From positions 248,001 to 312,000 of the forward strand of contig NZ_JAXIVS010000011.1 in NCBI RefSeq assembly GCF_034259325.1: a stretch of DNA of 64,000 nt, written 5' to 3'. Positions 8,589-17,051 of the stretch are shown here, in pieces (position 1 is the stretch's first letter; each line of letters begins with the position of its first letter). The translations under genes and the position numbers were made by a program. Source of the stretch: Hyalangium ruber (GTDB lineage: Bacteria; Myxococcota; Myxococcia; Myxococcales; Myxococcaceae). The notes under the pieces were generated by a model. It did not search any database. It saw nothing but the letters and a program-made list of their open reading frames with translations, and was not told the DNA's origin.

Positions 8589-11176
8589 AAGCCTCCCCGT
8601 TTGCCGTCCTCGAGGAAGAACTCGCTGGTATCCACCTGGCCGGGAGGCGGGGCCTCTTCGGTGGGCTGGGTGCCCTCGAGGAAGGGTTCGAGCCGGCCGG
8701 GCACCGAGTTGCCCGCGAGCAGGCCGGTGGAAGGGTCGATGCGCACGGTGACGATGCCGGGCGGCACCTCGAACTCGCGCGCCGGCAGGCCCTGGTGCGC
8801 CACGCGCATGAAGTCCAGCCAGATGGGCAGGGCGGCGCGGCCACCCGTCTCCGTGCTGCCCAGGGGCGAGTTGTCGTCGAAGCCCACCCAGGCGCTGGCG
8901 ACGAACTCCATGGTGTAGCCGGAGAACCAGGTGTCCTTCGACTCGTTGGTGGTGCCCGTCTTGCCGGCGGCGGGGCGGTTCAGCTCGCGCACCGCCGTGG
9001 CTGTGCCCTCCTCCACCACGCTGCGCATCAGCGTCGTGGTGAGGTAGGCCACCGCCGGAGGCAGCGTCTCCTCGAAGGCGGGCGCGTGCTCCTCCAGCAC
9101 CGTGCCCTTGGTGTCCCGGACGCGCAGCACCAGCAGCGGCTCCGCGTAGCGGCCATTGGCCTGCATGGTGGCGTACGCGTTGACGGCCTCCAGCATCGTC
9201 ACCTCGCCAGTGCCTAGCGCCAGCGTGAGGTTCTCCGGCAGCGCCGAATGGATGCCCGCCCGCCGCGCGTAGTCGATGGCCGTGGCAGGGGTGATGGCCT
9301 CGATGAGGCGCACGGACACGGTGTTCTTGGACTTGGTGAGCGCCTGGCGCAGCGTCATCGGACCGTCGAAGCGCCCATCATAGTTCTTCGGCTTCCACTG
9401 CTTGCCCGTGTACGGGTCGCGGATGGCCTCGGGCGCGTCGTTCACCGTGCTCAGCGGCGTGAAGCGCCCACTGCCCAGCGCCGCGGCGTAGAGGAAGGGC
9501 TTGAAGGACGAGCCCGGCTGCCGCTTGGCCTGCGTGGCGCGGTTGAAGGAGGAGCGCTCGAAGTCATAGCCGCCCACCATGGCCACCACGTACCGGTTGG
9601 CGGGGTTGATGACCACGAGCCCTCCCTGCACCTCGGGGATCTGATCGAGCGTGGCCTCCACGTTGGCGGGAGCGGGCAGCGCCTTGAGGATGCGCACGCG
9701 CACCAGCTCTCCCACCTGGAACACGCTCGAGATGCTCGACGGTGCGCCCTTGCCCTTCTGGCGGGCCCACTTCACCGTGGCGAACGACACCTCGGCGGTG
9801 CGGCCCACGAGGTCGATCTTCGCGGTGCCCTTCTTGTCATCCACCGAGGTGACGTAGCCGCTGAGGCGCAGGCCTTCCTTCAGCGGGCGCAGGGGAACGG
9901 AGCGCGCCAGGGTCTCCTCCGCGGAAGGGGGCGCTTCGCCCTCGGGGGTGAGCTCCGGCCGCTGCTCCTCGACGCCCTCGTCGGGGGTCTTCTCCGGCTC
10001 CGGAGCAGCCGTGGCCAGCGGCGCCAGGTCCGCCACGTGCTCGGCCTCCTTCTGCCGGCGGCCCGCCTCCTCGATGCGGTGGGCGATGAGCCCCTTGAAG
10101 CGCTCGAAGCGCTCGGCCTCCATCGTGCCCAGCGGACCGCGGTAGCCCTGGCGCCGGTCCACCGCCTCCAGGCCGTTGCGCACCGAGTCCTCGGCCGCCC
10201 CCTGCAGCTTGGGCATCATGGCGATCTCCACGCGCAGGCCGCCCTCCAGCACCGCCTTCTCCCCGTAGCGCTCGATGAGCGTGCGGCGGATCTCCTCGGC
10301 GTAGTACGCGCCCACCGGGGGCGGCGGCCGGGGTGCCAGGACGATGGGCTTGTCCATCTCCGCGTCCACCACCTCCTTGGGCAGGAAGCCGTGCTGCGCG
10401 AGCTGTCCCAGCACGTAGCGCTGGCGGGACTTGGCGCGCACGATGTTCGTCTCCGGGTTGATGCGGTGCGGAGACTGCGGCGTGCCTCCGAGCACCGCCG
10501 CCTCGCCGATGCTCAGGTCCTTGGCGTGCTTGCCGAAGTAGTAGAGCGCCGCCTCCTCCAGCCCGTAGCGGCGCTGCCCGTAGTAGATCTGGTTGATGTA
10601 GAGGTTGAGGATCTGATCCTTGGTGAGCGCCTCTTCCACGCGCGGGGTGAGGATCCACTCGCGGATCTTGCGCGCCAGGCTGCGCTCGGGCGTGAGCAGC
10701 AGGTTCTTCACCACCTGCTGCGTAATCGTCGAGGCGCCGGACTTGCGGCTGCCGGGGATGAGGTTCTTGATGGCCGCGCGGGTGATGCCGAAGAAGTCCA
10801 GGCCCTCGTGCTTGTAGAAGTCCGCGTCCTCGGCGGCGAGGAACGCGTCGCGCACGTGCTTGGGCAACTCCTCGATGTTCACCAGGGTGCGGCGCTCCAG
10901 GTAGAACTCGGCGCACAGCGAGCCGTCCGCGCACGTCACCTTCGTCACCTGGGGCGGCCGGTAGTTGCGCAGGGCCTCCACCGAGGGCAGGTCCCGGCTG
11001 AAGTAGAAGTAGACGCCGGTGCCCGTCGCGAAGGCCAGCAGCACGAGCACCAGCGAGACGACCAGCAGCCGCTTCGTCCACTTCCAGATGCGGGCGCCGA
11101 GGCCCGGACGCGCGGGAGGCGGCGGCGGGGCCGGGGGCAGCTCGGGGGTGGAGGGGGCTTCAGGGGGTGTGTTCAT
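8585..11176 (-). CDS. Bifunctional class A penicillin-binding protein (PBP1A-like)
   Basis: An 863-residue cell-wall synthase. A Pro-rich cytoplasmic tail precedes one TM helix (about 30-52). The GT51 transglycosylase domain follows, with EDADFYKHEG near 110 (catalytic Glu) and STITQQVVKN. The transpeptidase domain has the SxxK motif in PGSSFKPF (about 555), SxN in KSKNTVS, and KTGTTNESKD (about 737). A Glu/Pro-rich insertion and an OB-like segment lie between the two domains. The start is uncertain: ATG at 11176 or 11194, neither with a strong ribosome binding site. It heads a run with the FG-GAP, peptide-binding and kinase genes, an unusual setting for a PBP that hints at coupling between wall synthesis and sensing. 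Confidence 0.9.
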   Translation of the reverse strand: MNTPPEAPSTPELPPAPPPPPARPGLGARIWKWTKRLLVVSLVLVLLAFATGTGVYFYFSRDLPSVEALRNYRPPQVTKVTCADGSLCAEFYLERRTLVNIEELPKHVRDAFLAAEDADFYKHEGLDFFGITRAAIKNLIPGSRKSGASTITQQVVKNLLLTPERSLARKIREWILTPRVEEALTKDQILNLYINQIYYGQRRYGLEEAALYYFGKHAKDLSIGEAAVLGGTPQSPHRINPETNIVRAKSRQRYVLGQLAQHGFLPKEVVDAEMDKPIVLAPRPPPPVGAYYAEEIRRTLIERYGEKAVLEGGLRVEIAMMPKLQGAAEDSVRNGLEAVDRRQGYRGPLGTMEAERFERFKGLIAHRIEEAGRRQKEAEHVADLAPLATAAPEPEKTPDEGVEEQRPELTPEGEAPPSAEETLARSVPLRPLKEGLRLSGYVTSVDDKKGTAKIDLVGRTAEVSFATVKWARQKGKGAPSSISSVFQVGELVRVRILKALPAPANVEATLDQIPEVQGGLVVINPANRYVVAMVGGYDFERSSFNRATQAKRQPGSSFKPFLYAAALGSGRFTPLSTVNDAPEAIRDPYTGKQWKPKNYDGRFDGPMTLRQALTKSKNTVSVRLIEAITPATAIDYARRAGIHSALPENLTLALGTGEVTMLEAVNAYATMQANGRYAEPLLVLRVRDTKGTVLEEHAPAFEETLPPAVAYLTTTLMRSVVEEGTATAVRELNRPAAGKTGTTNESKDTWFSGYTMEFVASAWVGFDDNSPLGSTETGGRAALPIWLDFMRVAHQGLPAREFEVPPGIVTVRIDPSTGLLAGNSVPGRLEPFLEGTQPTEEAPPPGQVDTSEFFLEDGKRGGL

Positions 11177-11275
11177 CGCTCGGGCCGGAGTCATGGGGCG
11201 CGGTGAAGGGCAGCGCACGTTAAACCGATGGGCGCGGAACGGGAACCTGCCCGGGCCGGCGCCCACAAGCGGGCC

Positions 11276-12259
11276 TCATGGGCCCGTGTCCTCGGAAGGC
11301 TGCCCCGGGGCCAGGCCGTCCCGAGGCCCAGGAGGGGGGACGTCGAGGCGGGCCACCTTGTTCACCCGGTCCCCGTTGAGGCGCGCCTTGACGTAGCGGG
11401 GAGAGAGCCGGGTGGCGGCGGCATAGGCGGCCTGGGCCTCCTCGGCGCGGCCGAGCCGCTCGTAGGCGACCCCCAGGTTGTTGTGGACGTAGGCCACGTG
11501 CGGCAGCCGGGCGGCGGCGCGGGCGAGCACCTCTGCGGCCTTCGCGTCCTGGCTGGAGCGCAGGTAGGCGAGGCCCAGGTTGTTGAGCGCATGGCCATGC
11601 TCCGGCGCCAGGTGGACGGCCTGCTCCAGGCGCGGCAGGGCCTCGGGGAGGTTGCCCGCGGCCAGGTGGGCACGGCCAATCACGTGGTACGCCTCGGGCT
11701 CCTCGGAGTCGCGCAGGAGGGCCGCTTCCCCCGCGCGAGCCGCGTCGGCGTACCGGCCCAGGGTGATGAGGAGGCGGGCCTGCTGGACGAGCGGGGAGGC
11801 ATCGTCCGGGCGCAGGCGGCCGAGTCGCTCGAAGGCGTGGACGGCGAGCTCCGGCTGTTCGGTGAGCTGGGCCAGGCGGGCGAGCGCCCGCAGGGTCTCC
11901 TCGTCCTCGGGCGTGTCATGGAGAGCACGGCGGCACTCGGTGAGCGCACCCGCGAAGTCACCCAGCTCCCCCAGGGTCCGGGCGCGGGCGAGGTGGTTGA
12001 TGCGGCTCAGGTGCTCATGCGCCAGGGACAATTCGTCCGAGGGCGGCAGCCCCTCTTCCGTGGCGGGAGTGGATTCCACCGGAAGAGAGAGAGAAGGCGG
12101 CGCGGACGTTACGGCCTTCGCGGCAGCCATGTCGGACGAGGTAGGCCGAGAAGGGCGCAGGGCCAGGAGTCCCTCGTAGCCGGCGATGCCCAGGACCGCG
12201 AGGATGGGCAGGAGGGCGGGGAGCAGGTGGGGATGGAGCGCACGGGCCTTCGTCTTCAT
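11276..12259 (-). CDS. Membrane-anchored TPR protein
   Basis: A 327-residue protein with one N-terminal TM anchor (about 10-34, LLPALLPILAVLGIAGYEGL), a low-complexity linker and six or more tetratricopeptide repeats from about 85 to 290. Typical TPR signatures are GDFAGALTECRRALHDTPED, GNLPEALPRLEQAVHLAPEH and GRAEEAQAAYAAATRLSPRY. TPR domains mediate protein-protein contacts and no enzymatic motif is present. The 99-base gap to the downstream penicillin-binding protein gene, on the same strand, allows either co-transcription or a separate promoter. GAGGGGAAG precedes the ATG. It could be a scaffold for the wall synthase; this is inferred from position only. Confidence 0.85.
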   Translation of the reverse strand: MKTKARALHPHLLPALLPILAVLGIAGYEGLLALRPSRPTSSDMAAAKAVTSAPPSLSLPVESTPATEEGLPPSDELSLAHEHLSRINHLARARTLGELGDFAGALTECRRALHDTPEDEETLRALARLAQLTEQPELAVHAFERLGRLRPDDASPLVQQARLLITLGRYADAARAGEAALLRDSEEPEAYHVIGRAHLAAGNLPEALPRLEQAVHLAPEHGHALNNLGLAYLRSSQDAKAAEVLARAAARLPHVAYVHNNLGVAYERLGRAEEAQAAYAAATRLSPRYVKARLNGDRVNKVARLDVPPPGPRDGLAPGQPSEDTGP

Positions 12260-12389
12260 GACTTCCCCTCATTGCGATGCTCATGCCAGGGGGATTTCCC
12301 TCGAAAGCGGGGAAGGGTGTGTCCCCGCAGCCACAGGGGCGGGGGAAAAGCGTGGAAGGCGCCGGAGGGTCGTGCGACGGTGCCGCGCG

Positions 12390-13160
12390 ATGAAAATCGT
12401 GACCTGGAACGTGAACTCGGTTCGGGCCCGGCAGGAGCGGCTGCTGAACTGGTTGAAGACCCACCAGCCGGACGCGCTCTGCCTTCAAGAGCTCAAGTGC
12501 GTGGACACGGACTTCCCCATGGAGGCCGTGCGCGAGCTGGGCTACCACGCGGCGATCCATGGGCAGAAGACGTACAACGGCGTGGCCATCCTCTCGAAGG
12601 AGGAGCCCCAGGACGTGGTGCGCGGCATCTCCGACGGCGTGGAGGACGCGCAAGCCCGGGTGATCGCCGCGACGGTGAAGGGGGTGCGGGTGGTGAGCGT
12701 GTACGCGCCCAACGGGCAGGCGGTGGACTCGCCGGCGTACGAGTACAAGCTGGAGTGGTACTCGCGGCTGCGGCGCTACCTGGACACGCGGCACAAGCCG
12801 GACGAGCCGCTGGTGCTGTGCGGCGACTGGAACGTGGCCCCCGAGGACATCGACACGTGGGACCCGAAGCTGTGGGAGGGCCAGACGCTCTTCACGCTGA
12901 AGGAGCGCGACGCGCTGCAGCGGCTGTGCGCGTTCGGGCTCACGGACGTGTTCCGCAAGCTGCACCCGAACGAGCAGAAGTTCAGCTGGTGGGACTACCG
13001 GGAGCTGGGGTTCCCGAAGAACAAGGGGCTGCGCATCGATCACCTGCTGGCCACGGCGCCGCTGATGGAGCGGGCGGTGCAGTCGGAGGTGGATCGCGAG
13101 GAGCGCAAGGGCAAGCAGCCCTCGGACCACGCGCCCGTGTGGGCCGAGTTCAAGGACTGA
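12390..13160 (+). CDS. xth: Exodeoxyribonuclease III (AP endonuclease, ExoA/Xth type)
   Basis: A 256-residue protein with the complete endonuclease/exonuclease/phosphatase motif set: MKIVTWNVNSVRAR (metal-site Asn), LCLQELK (metal-binding Glu), VVSVYAPNG, LVLCGDWNVAPEDID (Asp/Asn catalytic pair), LRIDHLL and the C-terminal SDHAPVWAEF (catalytic His). It cleaves at abasic sites and removes 3' blocking groups in base excision repair. Length matches the family (about 255-270). The ATG at 12390 is chosen because the fold begins at once; the longer open frame upstream has no homologous character. It is divergent from the TPR gene with 130 bases between and convergent with the next membrane protein gene. 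Confidence 0.95.
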   Translation: MKIVTWNVNSVRARQERLLNWLKTHQPDALCLQELKCVDTDFPMEAVRELGYHAAIHGQKTYNGVAILSKEEPQDVVRGISDGVEDAQARVIAATVKGVRVVSVYAPNGQAVDSPAYEYKLEWYSRLRRYLDTRHKPDEPLVLCGDWNVAPEDIDTWDPKLWEGQTLFTLKERDALQRLCAFGLTDVFRKLHPNEQKFSWWDYRELGFPKNKGLRIDHLLATAPLMERAVQSEVDREERKGKQPSDHAPVWAEFKD

Positions 13161-13180
13161 AGCCCGCGCCCATCGCCGGG

Positions 13181-14137
13181 TCAGGCCGCGGCGATGGTGG
13201 GCGCACGCTGGCGCGCGAGGCTGGCCGCGTACGTGACCAGGCTCGCCACCGCCACCATGGCGAGGCTCACGAGGCCCGCCGCATCCCAAGCGACGAGGGG
13301 CATGCCCCGGAGCGCCTGGACCGCGAGCGCCAGGGTCAGCCCCAGGTAGGCCACGCCCGCGGCGCGGACCAGGGCCAGGCGCAGGGACTCGGAGCGGCTC
13401 CGCCGCCGCGCGAGCAGCACCGCGAGGAAGGGCAGCACCTGCATGCCGTGCAGCCCCAGGAAGTGCGCCGGCCGCATGTCGCCCGCGGTGGTGCTCCAAC
13501 CGACGAGCGGCAGGCCCGGGCCTCCGTCCTTCCCACCGAAGGTGTGCGAGCCCGACTCCACCACCTGGCCCGCCTTCATGCTCTCGATCTGCTCCGCTCG
13601 GGGAGTGGTCATGAAGTAGCCCAGCCCCGCGCCCAGGATCCCCACCACCAGGCCCACGCGCAGCGCCGAGGCCAGCGGGCGGTCCGCGAGCTTCGCGCGC
13701 AGCAGCGCGTAGGCCAGCACCATCATCGTGACCCAGAGCACCAGGATGGCGATGCCCATGACCGCGAAGACGACGTTGTCGAACAGCGTGGCGATGTTGA
13801 AGTGGCTGCGCACCCCGCGCGCCGCCTGGAGCGTGATGGCCACCATCTCGAGCACGCCGCACGTGGCCAGGATGGCGCCCACTCCGCGCACGAACCGGCG
13901 GCGCTCGGAGAGGAAGCCGAGGAAGTAGAGGACGGTGGCGTTGTAGATGGCCAGTGAGACGTAGAACTTCGTGGGCTTGAGCCAGATGGGCTCACCCAGC
14001 AGCTGGCGCGTGTCGAGGATGAGGCCGGCGGTGGTGAACGCGGCGCCGAGGAGCATCAGCACGGTGCTCACGGTGAGGACCGGCGAGAGGGCCCAGGCTC
14101 GGTTCCAGAGGCCACGTGGGGCGGGCAGGGTGGACAT
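13181..14137 (-). CDS. Polytopic membrane protein of unknown function
   Basis: A 318-residue protein with about eight predicted TM helices (examples: VLTVSTVLMLLGAAFTTAGL, NVVFAVMGIAILVLWVTMMV, VGLVVGILGAGLGYFM). A periplasmic-looking loop around 185-215 carries SGSHTFGGKDGGPGLPLVGW. I do not recognise the family with certainty; similar proteins occur in actinobacteria and myxobacteria. It lies 25 bases downstream of the Aba4-like gene on the same strand, so the two are very probably co-transcribed from the promoter near 14.64 kb that carries paired inverted repeats. No catalytic motif is visible. Confidence 0.75.
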   Translation of the reverse strand: MSTLPAPRGLWNRAWALSPVLTVSTVLMLLGAAFTTAGLILDTRQLLGEPIWLKPTKFYVSLAIYNATVLYFLGFLSERRRFVRGVGAILATCGVLEMVAITLQAARGVRSHFNIATLFDNVVFAVMGIAILVLWVTMMVLAYALLRAKLADRPLASALRVGLVVGILGAGLGYFMTTPRAEQIESMKAGQVVESGSHTFGGKDGGPGLPLVGWSTTAGDMRPAHFLGLHGMQVLPFLAVLLARRRSRSESLRLALVRAAGVAYLGLTLALAVQALRGMPLVAWDAAGLVSLAMVAVASLVTYAASLARQRAPTIAAA

Positions 14138-14162
14138 GGGGTTCTCCTGAGAGGGAAAGGTA

Positions 14163-14615
14163 TCAGTGGGAGGGAGCGGGGAGTGGGGCCACGGCCGGCA
14201 GGAAGCGTCGGGACAGCAACCGGACGGCCGCGTAGGCGAGGTAGCCCACGGGCCCGAGCATGAAGGTCAGCACCAGGCACGGCGCGACGAGCAGGTGGGG
14301 GATGCCTCGGCGCTGGGCATCGGCGAGCACCACTCGGCCCACCAGGAAGTCGAACGCGAGGTAGTGGATCCACGCGGCCAGCAACATGCCGGGGCGCTGG
14401 AGCGCGGCGCCGATGTGCGCCAGCGTGTCGAACTCGCGCAGCAGCCCCGGCAGGTGCGGGGCGACCAGCACCAGGTACAGCACGCCGATGCCTAGCGGCA
14501 GCACATCGCTCTCCACCAGCCACCGGGTGAAGCGGGAGCGGGGCGCCAGCAGCATCGACAGCCAGCCCACCAGCACCGGGACGTTCAGCACCTTCAAGAT
14601 CAGCTCTTCGTTCAC
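14163..14615 (-). CDS. Aba4-like (DUF4281) small membrane protein
   Basis: A 150-residue protein with four predicted TM helices. It shows the DUF4281/ABA4-like pattern: LARPGMLLAAWIHYLAFD-type helix (here LQRPGMLLAAWIHYLAFDFL), GRVVLADAQRRGIPHLLVAP and FMLGPVGYLAYAAVR. The plant ABA4 protein takes part in neoxanthin formation, while bacterial homologues are uncharacterised. The gene is first of a two-gene unit with the polytopic membrane protein downstream. Two palindromes lie 20-56 bases ahead of its start, which suggests repressor control. The family call rests on motif memory. Confidence 0.75.
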   Translation of the reverse strand: MNEELILKVLNVPVLVGWLSMLLAPRSRFTRWLVESDVLPLGIGVLYLVLVAPHLPGLLREFDTLAHIGAALQRPGMLLAAWIHYLAFDFLVGRVVLADAQRRGIPHLLVAPCLVLTFMLGPVGYLAYAAVRLLSRRFLPAVAPLPAPSH

Positions 14616-14635
14616 GGGACACCTCGCGCTCTGAT

Positions 14636-14671
14636 GTTTACGATGTAAACCATGAAGTTGACGCTGTCAAC
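14636..14671 (-). promoter_or_regulatory. Twin operator-like palindromes ahead of the Aba4-like gene
   Basis: Two perfect 6-3-6 inverted repeats occur back to back: GTTTAC-GAT-GTAAAC (14636-14650) and GTTGAC-GCT-GTCAAC (14657-14671). Their centres are 21 bases apart, two helical turns, the pattern of a repressor binding as two dimers on one face. They share the pattern GTTkAC-N3-GTmAAC. No regulator gene is adjacent. Confidence 0.55.
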
Positions 14672-14789
14672 ACTGAGGTCGTCCTTCCCCTGGGCAAGTG
14701 TCCGAGGGGCTGGCTCTTCGACTGGGCGGGCGCCCGCTTGTGGCGCTCAGCCTCGGCCCCCTACCATCCGCGCCGCGAACAGGAGGCTC

Positions 14790-15281
14790 ATGAAGTCAGC
14801 AGTGCGGCGGTACCCATGGATGGCGGCGTGTGTGGTGGCCCTGATGGCCTGCTCCAAGGCGGAGATCTCCGACGTCACCCCCGGCGCCGCCAACGTGGGC
14901 GCGGCGGAGGTGTGGATCACCCTGACGTTCAAGGAGCTGCCCCAGGAGGGCGACCCGACCGACGTCGAGCTGACCCTGGACTCCACGGTGCTGGGCGATC
15001 AGATCGTCATGAGCTGGGCGGACATCGCGGAGCGGGATGTCATCGCGTTGGGCGACTTCAAGGGGCACGCCATCAACACCGAGACCACGGGTGACCAGCC
15101 CCCTCCGCTCGGCACGCCCATCAAGTTCCGCATCACGCTTCCCTACCGGGAGGAGGTCAAAGTGAAGAACACCGACGACCTCATGCTGCACCTGAGCTTG
15201 AGCTGGGCTGGCAAGCGCGAGGACAGTGACAAAGAGCCCATCGGCCATCTGTATGAGTTGGGTCGCGCTGGCGAGCGCTGA
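14790..15281 (+). CDS. Small lipoprotein, function unknown
   Basis: A 163-residue protein with a lipoprotein signal: basic start MKSAVRRYPWMAACVVALMAC with the lipid-attachment Cys at 21. The mature part looks beta-rich (VWITLTFKELPQEGD, DVELTLDSTVLGDQIVMSW, IKFRITLPYREEVKVKNTDD), an immunoglobulin- or beta-sandwich-like profile. The ATG at 14790 has a perfect AGGAGG ahead of it and is preferred over an in-frame ATG at 14652 that lies across the operator region. It stands alone between divergent genes and the GMC oxidoreductase 138 bases downstream. I do not recognise a family. A final RC-free, short polar tail follows; the protein is probably outer-membrane or periplasm anchored. Confidence 0.75.
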   Translation: MKSAVRRYPWMAACVVALMACSKAEISDVTPGAANVGAAEVWITLTFKELPQEGDPTDVELTLDSTVLGDQIVMSWADIAERDVIALGDFKGHAINTETTGDQPPPLGTPIKFRITLPYREEVKVKNTDDLMLHLSLSWAGKREDSDKEPIGHLYELGRAGER

Positions 15282-15419
15282 GCCTGGCCTGGAGCGAGCG
15301 AGGCAGGGGAGGGTCCGCTCCCCGCCGGGGAAGCAGGGGCTGCTCCGAAAAGCCTTGCCTGCGATAGTGAAGCGAGAGCCCCACGCGTGAAGGCCCGGGG
15401 CTCCAGGGCGGAGAGTGCA

Positions 15420-17045
15420 ATGGACTGCGACTTCCTCATCATCGGCTCGGGGTTCGGCGGCAGCGTGAGCGCGCTGCGGCTGATGCAGAAGGGCTACCGC
15501 GTGGTGATGCTGGAGAAGGGCCGGCGCCTCGGGCCACAGGAGTTCCCGAAGACGAACTGGAACCTGAAGCGGTGGCTGTGGATGCCGCAGCTCGGCTGGC
15601 GCGGGCTGTTCAAGATGACCTTCTTCCGCCACGTCACCGTGCTCTCGGGCGTGGGGGTGGGCGGCGGCTCGCTCGTCTACGCCAACACCCTGCCCATCCC
15701 GAAGGATGACTTCTTCCAGAACGGCTCCTGGTGCCGCCTCGCGGATTGGAAGCAGGAGCTGGCGCCGCACTACACCGAGGTGCGGCGGATGCTCGGGGCG
15801 AGGGAGAACCCGCTGCGCACCTACCCGGATCAGGTGCTCCAGGAGGTGGGCAAGGAGATGGGCCGCGAGGACTTCCAGCCCACCACCGTGGCCGTCTACT
15901 TCGGGGAGCCGGGCGTCACCGTGCCGGACCCGTACTTCAACGGCGAGGGCCCGCCGCGCACCGGCTGCAACTCCTGCGGCGGCTGCATGCTGGGCTGCCG
16001 CTTCGGCGCGAAGAACACGCTGGACAAGAACTACCTCTACTTCGCCGAGAAGCTCGGGCTCACCATCCACGCGGACACGGAGGCCACGTGGGTGCGTCCG
16101 CTGCCAGAAGGGGGCTACGAGGTGGAGGCGCTGGAGGGCACTTCGTTCTTCCGGCGCAAGCGGCGCTTCACCGCGCGCCAGGTCATCTTCGCCGGCGGGG
16201 TGCTGGGGACGGTGGATCTGCTGCTCAAGCTCAAGGAGCGCCCGGACGGGCTACCCCGGCTGTCGGACCGGCTGGGCGATGAGGTGCGTACCAACTCCGA
16301 GGCCCTCATCGGCGTGGTGACGCCCAACCGCGAGCGAGACCTGTCCAAGGGCATCGCCATCGGCTCCATCCTCCATACCGACGCGCACTCGCACCTGGAG
16401 CCGGTGCGCTACTCGGCGGGCTCGGGTTTCTTCCGGACCCTCATGGCGCCCTATGTCTCCGGCGACAAGGTGGTGACGCGGCTGGCGCGGCTCATCGGCG
16501 TGATTTTGCGACACCCGCTCAAGCTGCTGCGCGTCATGACCGTGCGCGACCAGTCCAAGCAGTCGATGATCCTCCTTTATATGCGCACGCTGGATGGGCA
16601 CCTGAGCATGCGGCGCGGGCGCGGGCTGACGACCGGCTTGCGCAAGGGTGTCACCACGTCGCTGCACACGGGCCCCGCCCCCACGGCCAACATCCCCGAG
16701 GCGGCCGAGCTGGCGCGCCGGGTGGCCGACAAGCTCGACGGCATGCCGATGAGCCTCGCCAGCGAGACGGTGCTGGGCATCCCCACGACGGCGCACATCC
16801 TCGGCGGCTGCTGCATGGGAGACTCACCTCAGACGGGGACGATCGATTCCCAGCACCGCCTGTTCGGCTACGAGGGCCTGTACGTCATCGACGGCTCGGC
16901 GGTCTCGGGCAACCCGGGCGTCAACCCGTCGCTGACCATCGCCGCGCTGGCCGAGCGGGCGATGACCTTCATCCCCGCCAGGCAACGGTTGGAGTCGGGA
17001 CAGGCGCTCCCCGAGGCCAAGCTCCCGGCCGCCCTGGTCGGGTGA
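15420..17045 (+). CDS. GMC-family FAD oxidoreductase (cholesterol-oxidase-like) with Cys cluster
   Basis: A 541-residue flavoprotein. The FAD-binding motif is IIGSGFGGSVSALRL (about residues 6-20), followed by GVGVGGGSLVYANTL. The C-terminal GMC signature is HILGGCCMGDS and YVIDGSAVSGNPGVNPSLTI, with the active-site His/Asn region. Between them lies TGCNSCGGCMLGCRFGAKN (about 181-199) with spacing C-x2-C-x2-C-x3-C, typical of a bacterial sub-branch annotated as cholesterol oxidases or GMC oxidoreductases. The cluster could hold iron-sulfur or zinc, which is inference. The ATG at 15420 follows GGAGAG and sits directly before the flavin fold. It converges with the TetR gene, 6 bases away. Substrate is likely a sterol or other hydrophobic alcohol, but unproven. 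Confidence 0.88.
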   Translation: MDCDFLIIGSGFGGSVSALRLMQKGYRVVMLEKGRRLGPQEFPKTNWNLKRWLWMPQLGWRGLFKMTFFRHVTVLSGVGVGGGSLVYANTLPIPKDDFFQNGSWCRLADWKQELAPHYTEVRRMLGARENPLRTYPDQVLQEVGKEMGREDFQPTTVAVYFGEPGVTVPDPYFNGEGPPRTGCNSCGGCMLGCRFGAKNTLDKNYLYFAEKLGLTIHADTEATWVRPLPEGGYEVEALEGTSFFRRKRRFTARQVIFAGGVLGTVDLLLKLKERPDGLPRLSDRLGDEVRTNSEALIGVVTPNRERDLSKGIAIGSILHTDAHSHLEPVRYSAGSGFFRTLMAPYVSGDKVVTRLARLIGVILRHPLKLLRVMTVRDQSKQSMILLYMRTLDGHLSMRRGRGLTTGLRKGVTTSLHTGPAPTANIPEAAELARRVADKLDGMPMSLASETVLGIPTTAHILGGCCMGDSPQTGTIDSQHRLFGYEGLYVIDGSAVSGNPGVNPSLTIAALAERAMTFIPARQRLESGQALPEAKLPAALVG

Positions 17046-17051
17046 GCAGGC

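Noticed and set aside
14636-14671. Assigning these palindromes to the TetR regulator at 17.05-17.69 kb
   Set aside because: Half-sites differ (GTTTAC/GTTGAC versus TGAAC/GTTCA). The TetR gene has its own matching operators next to it.
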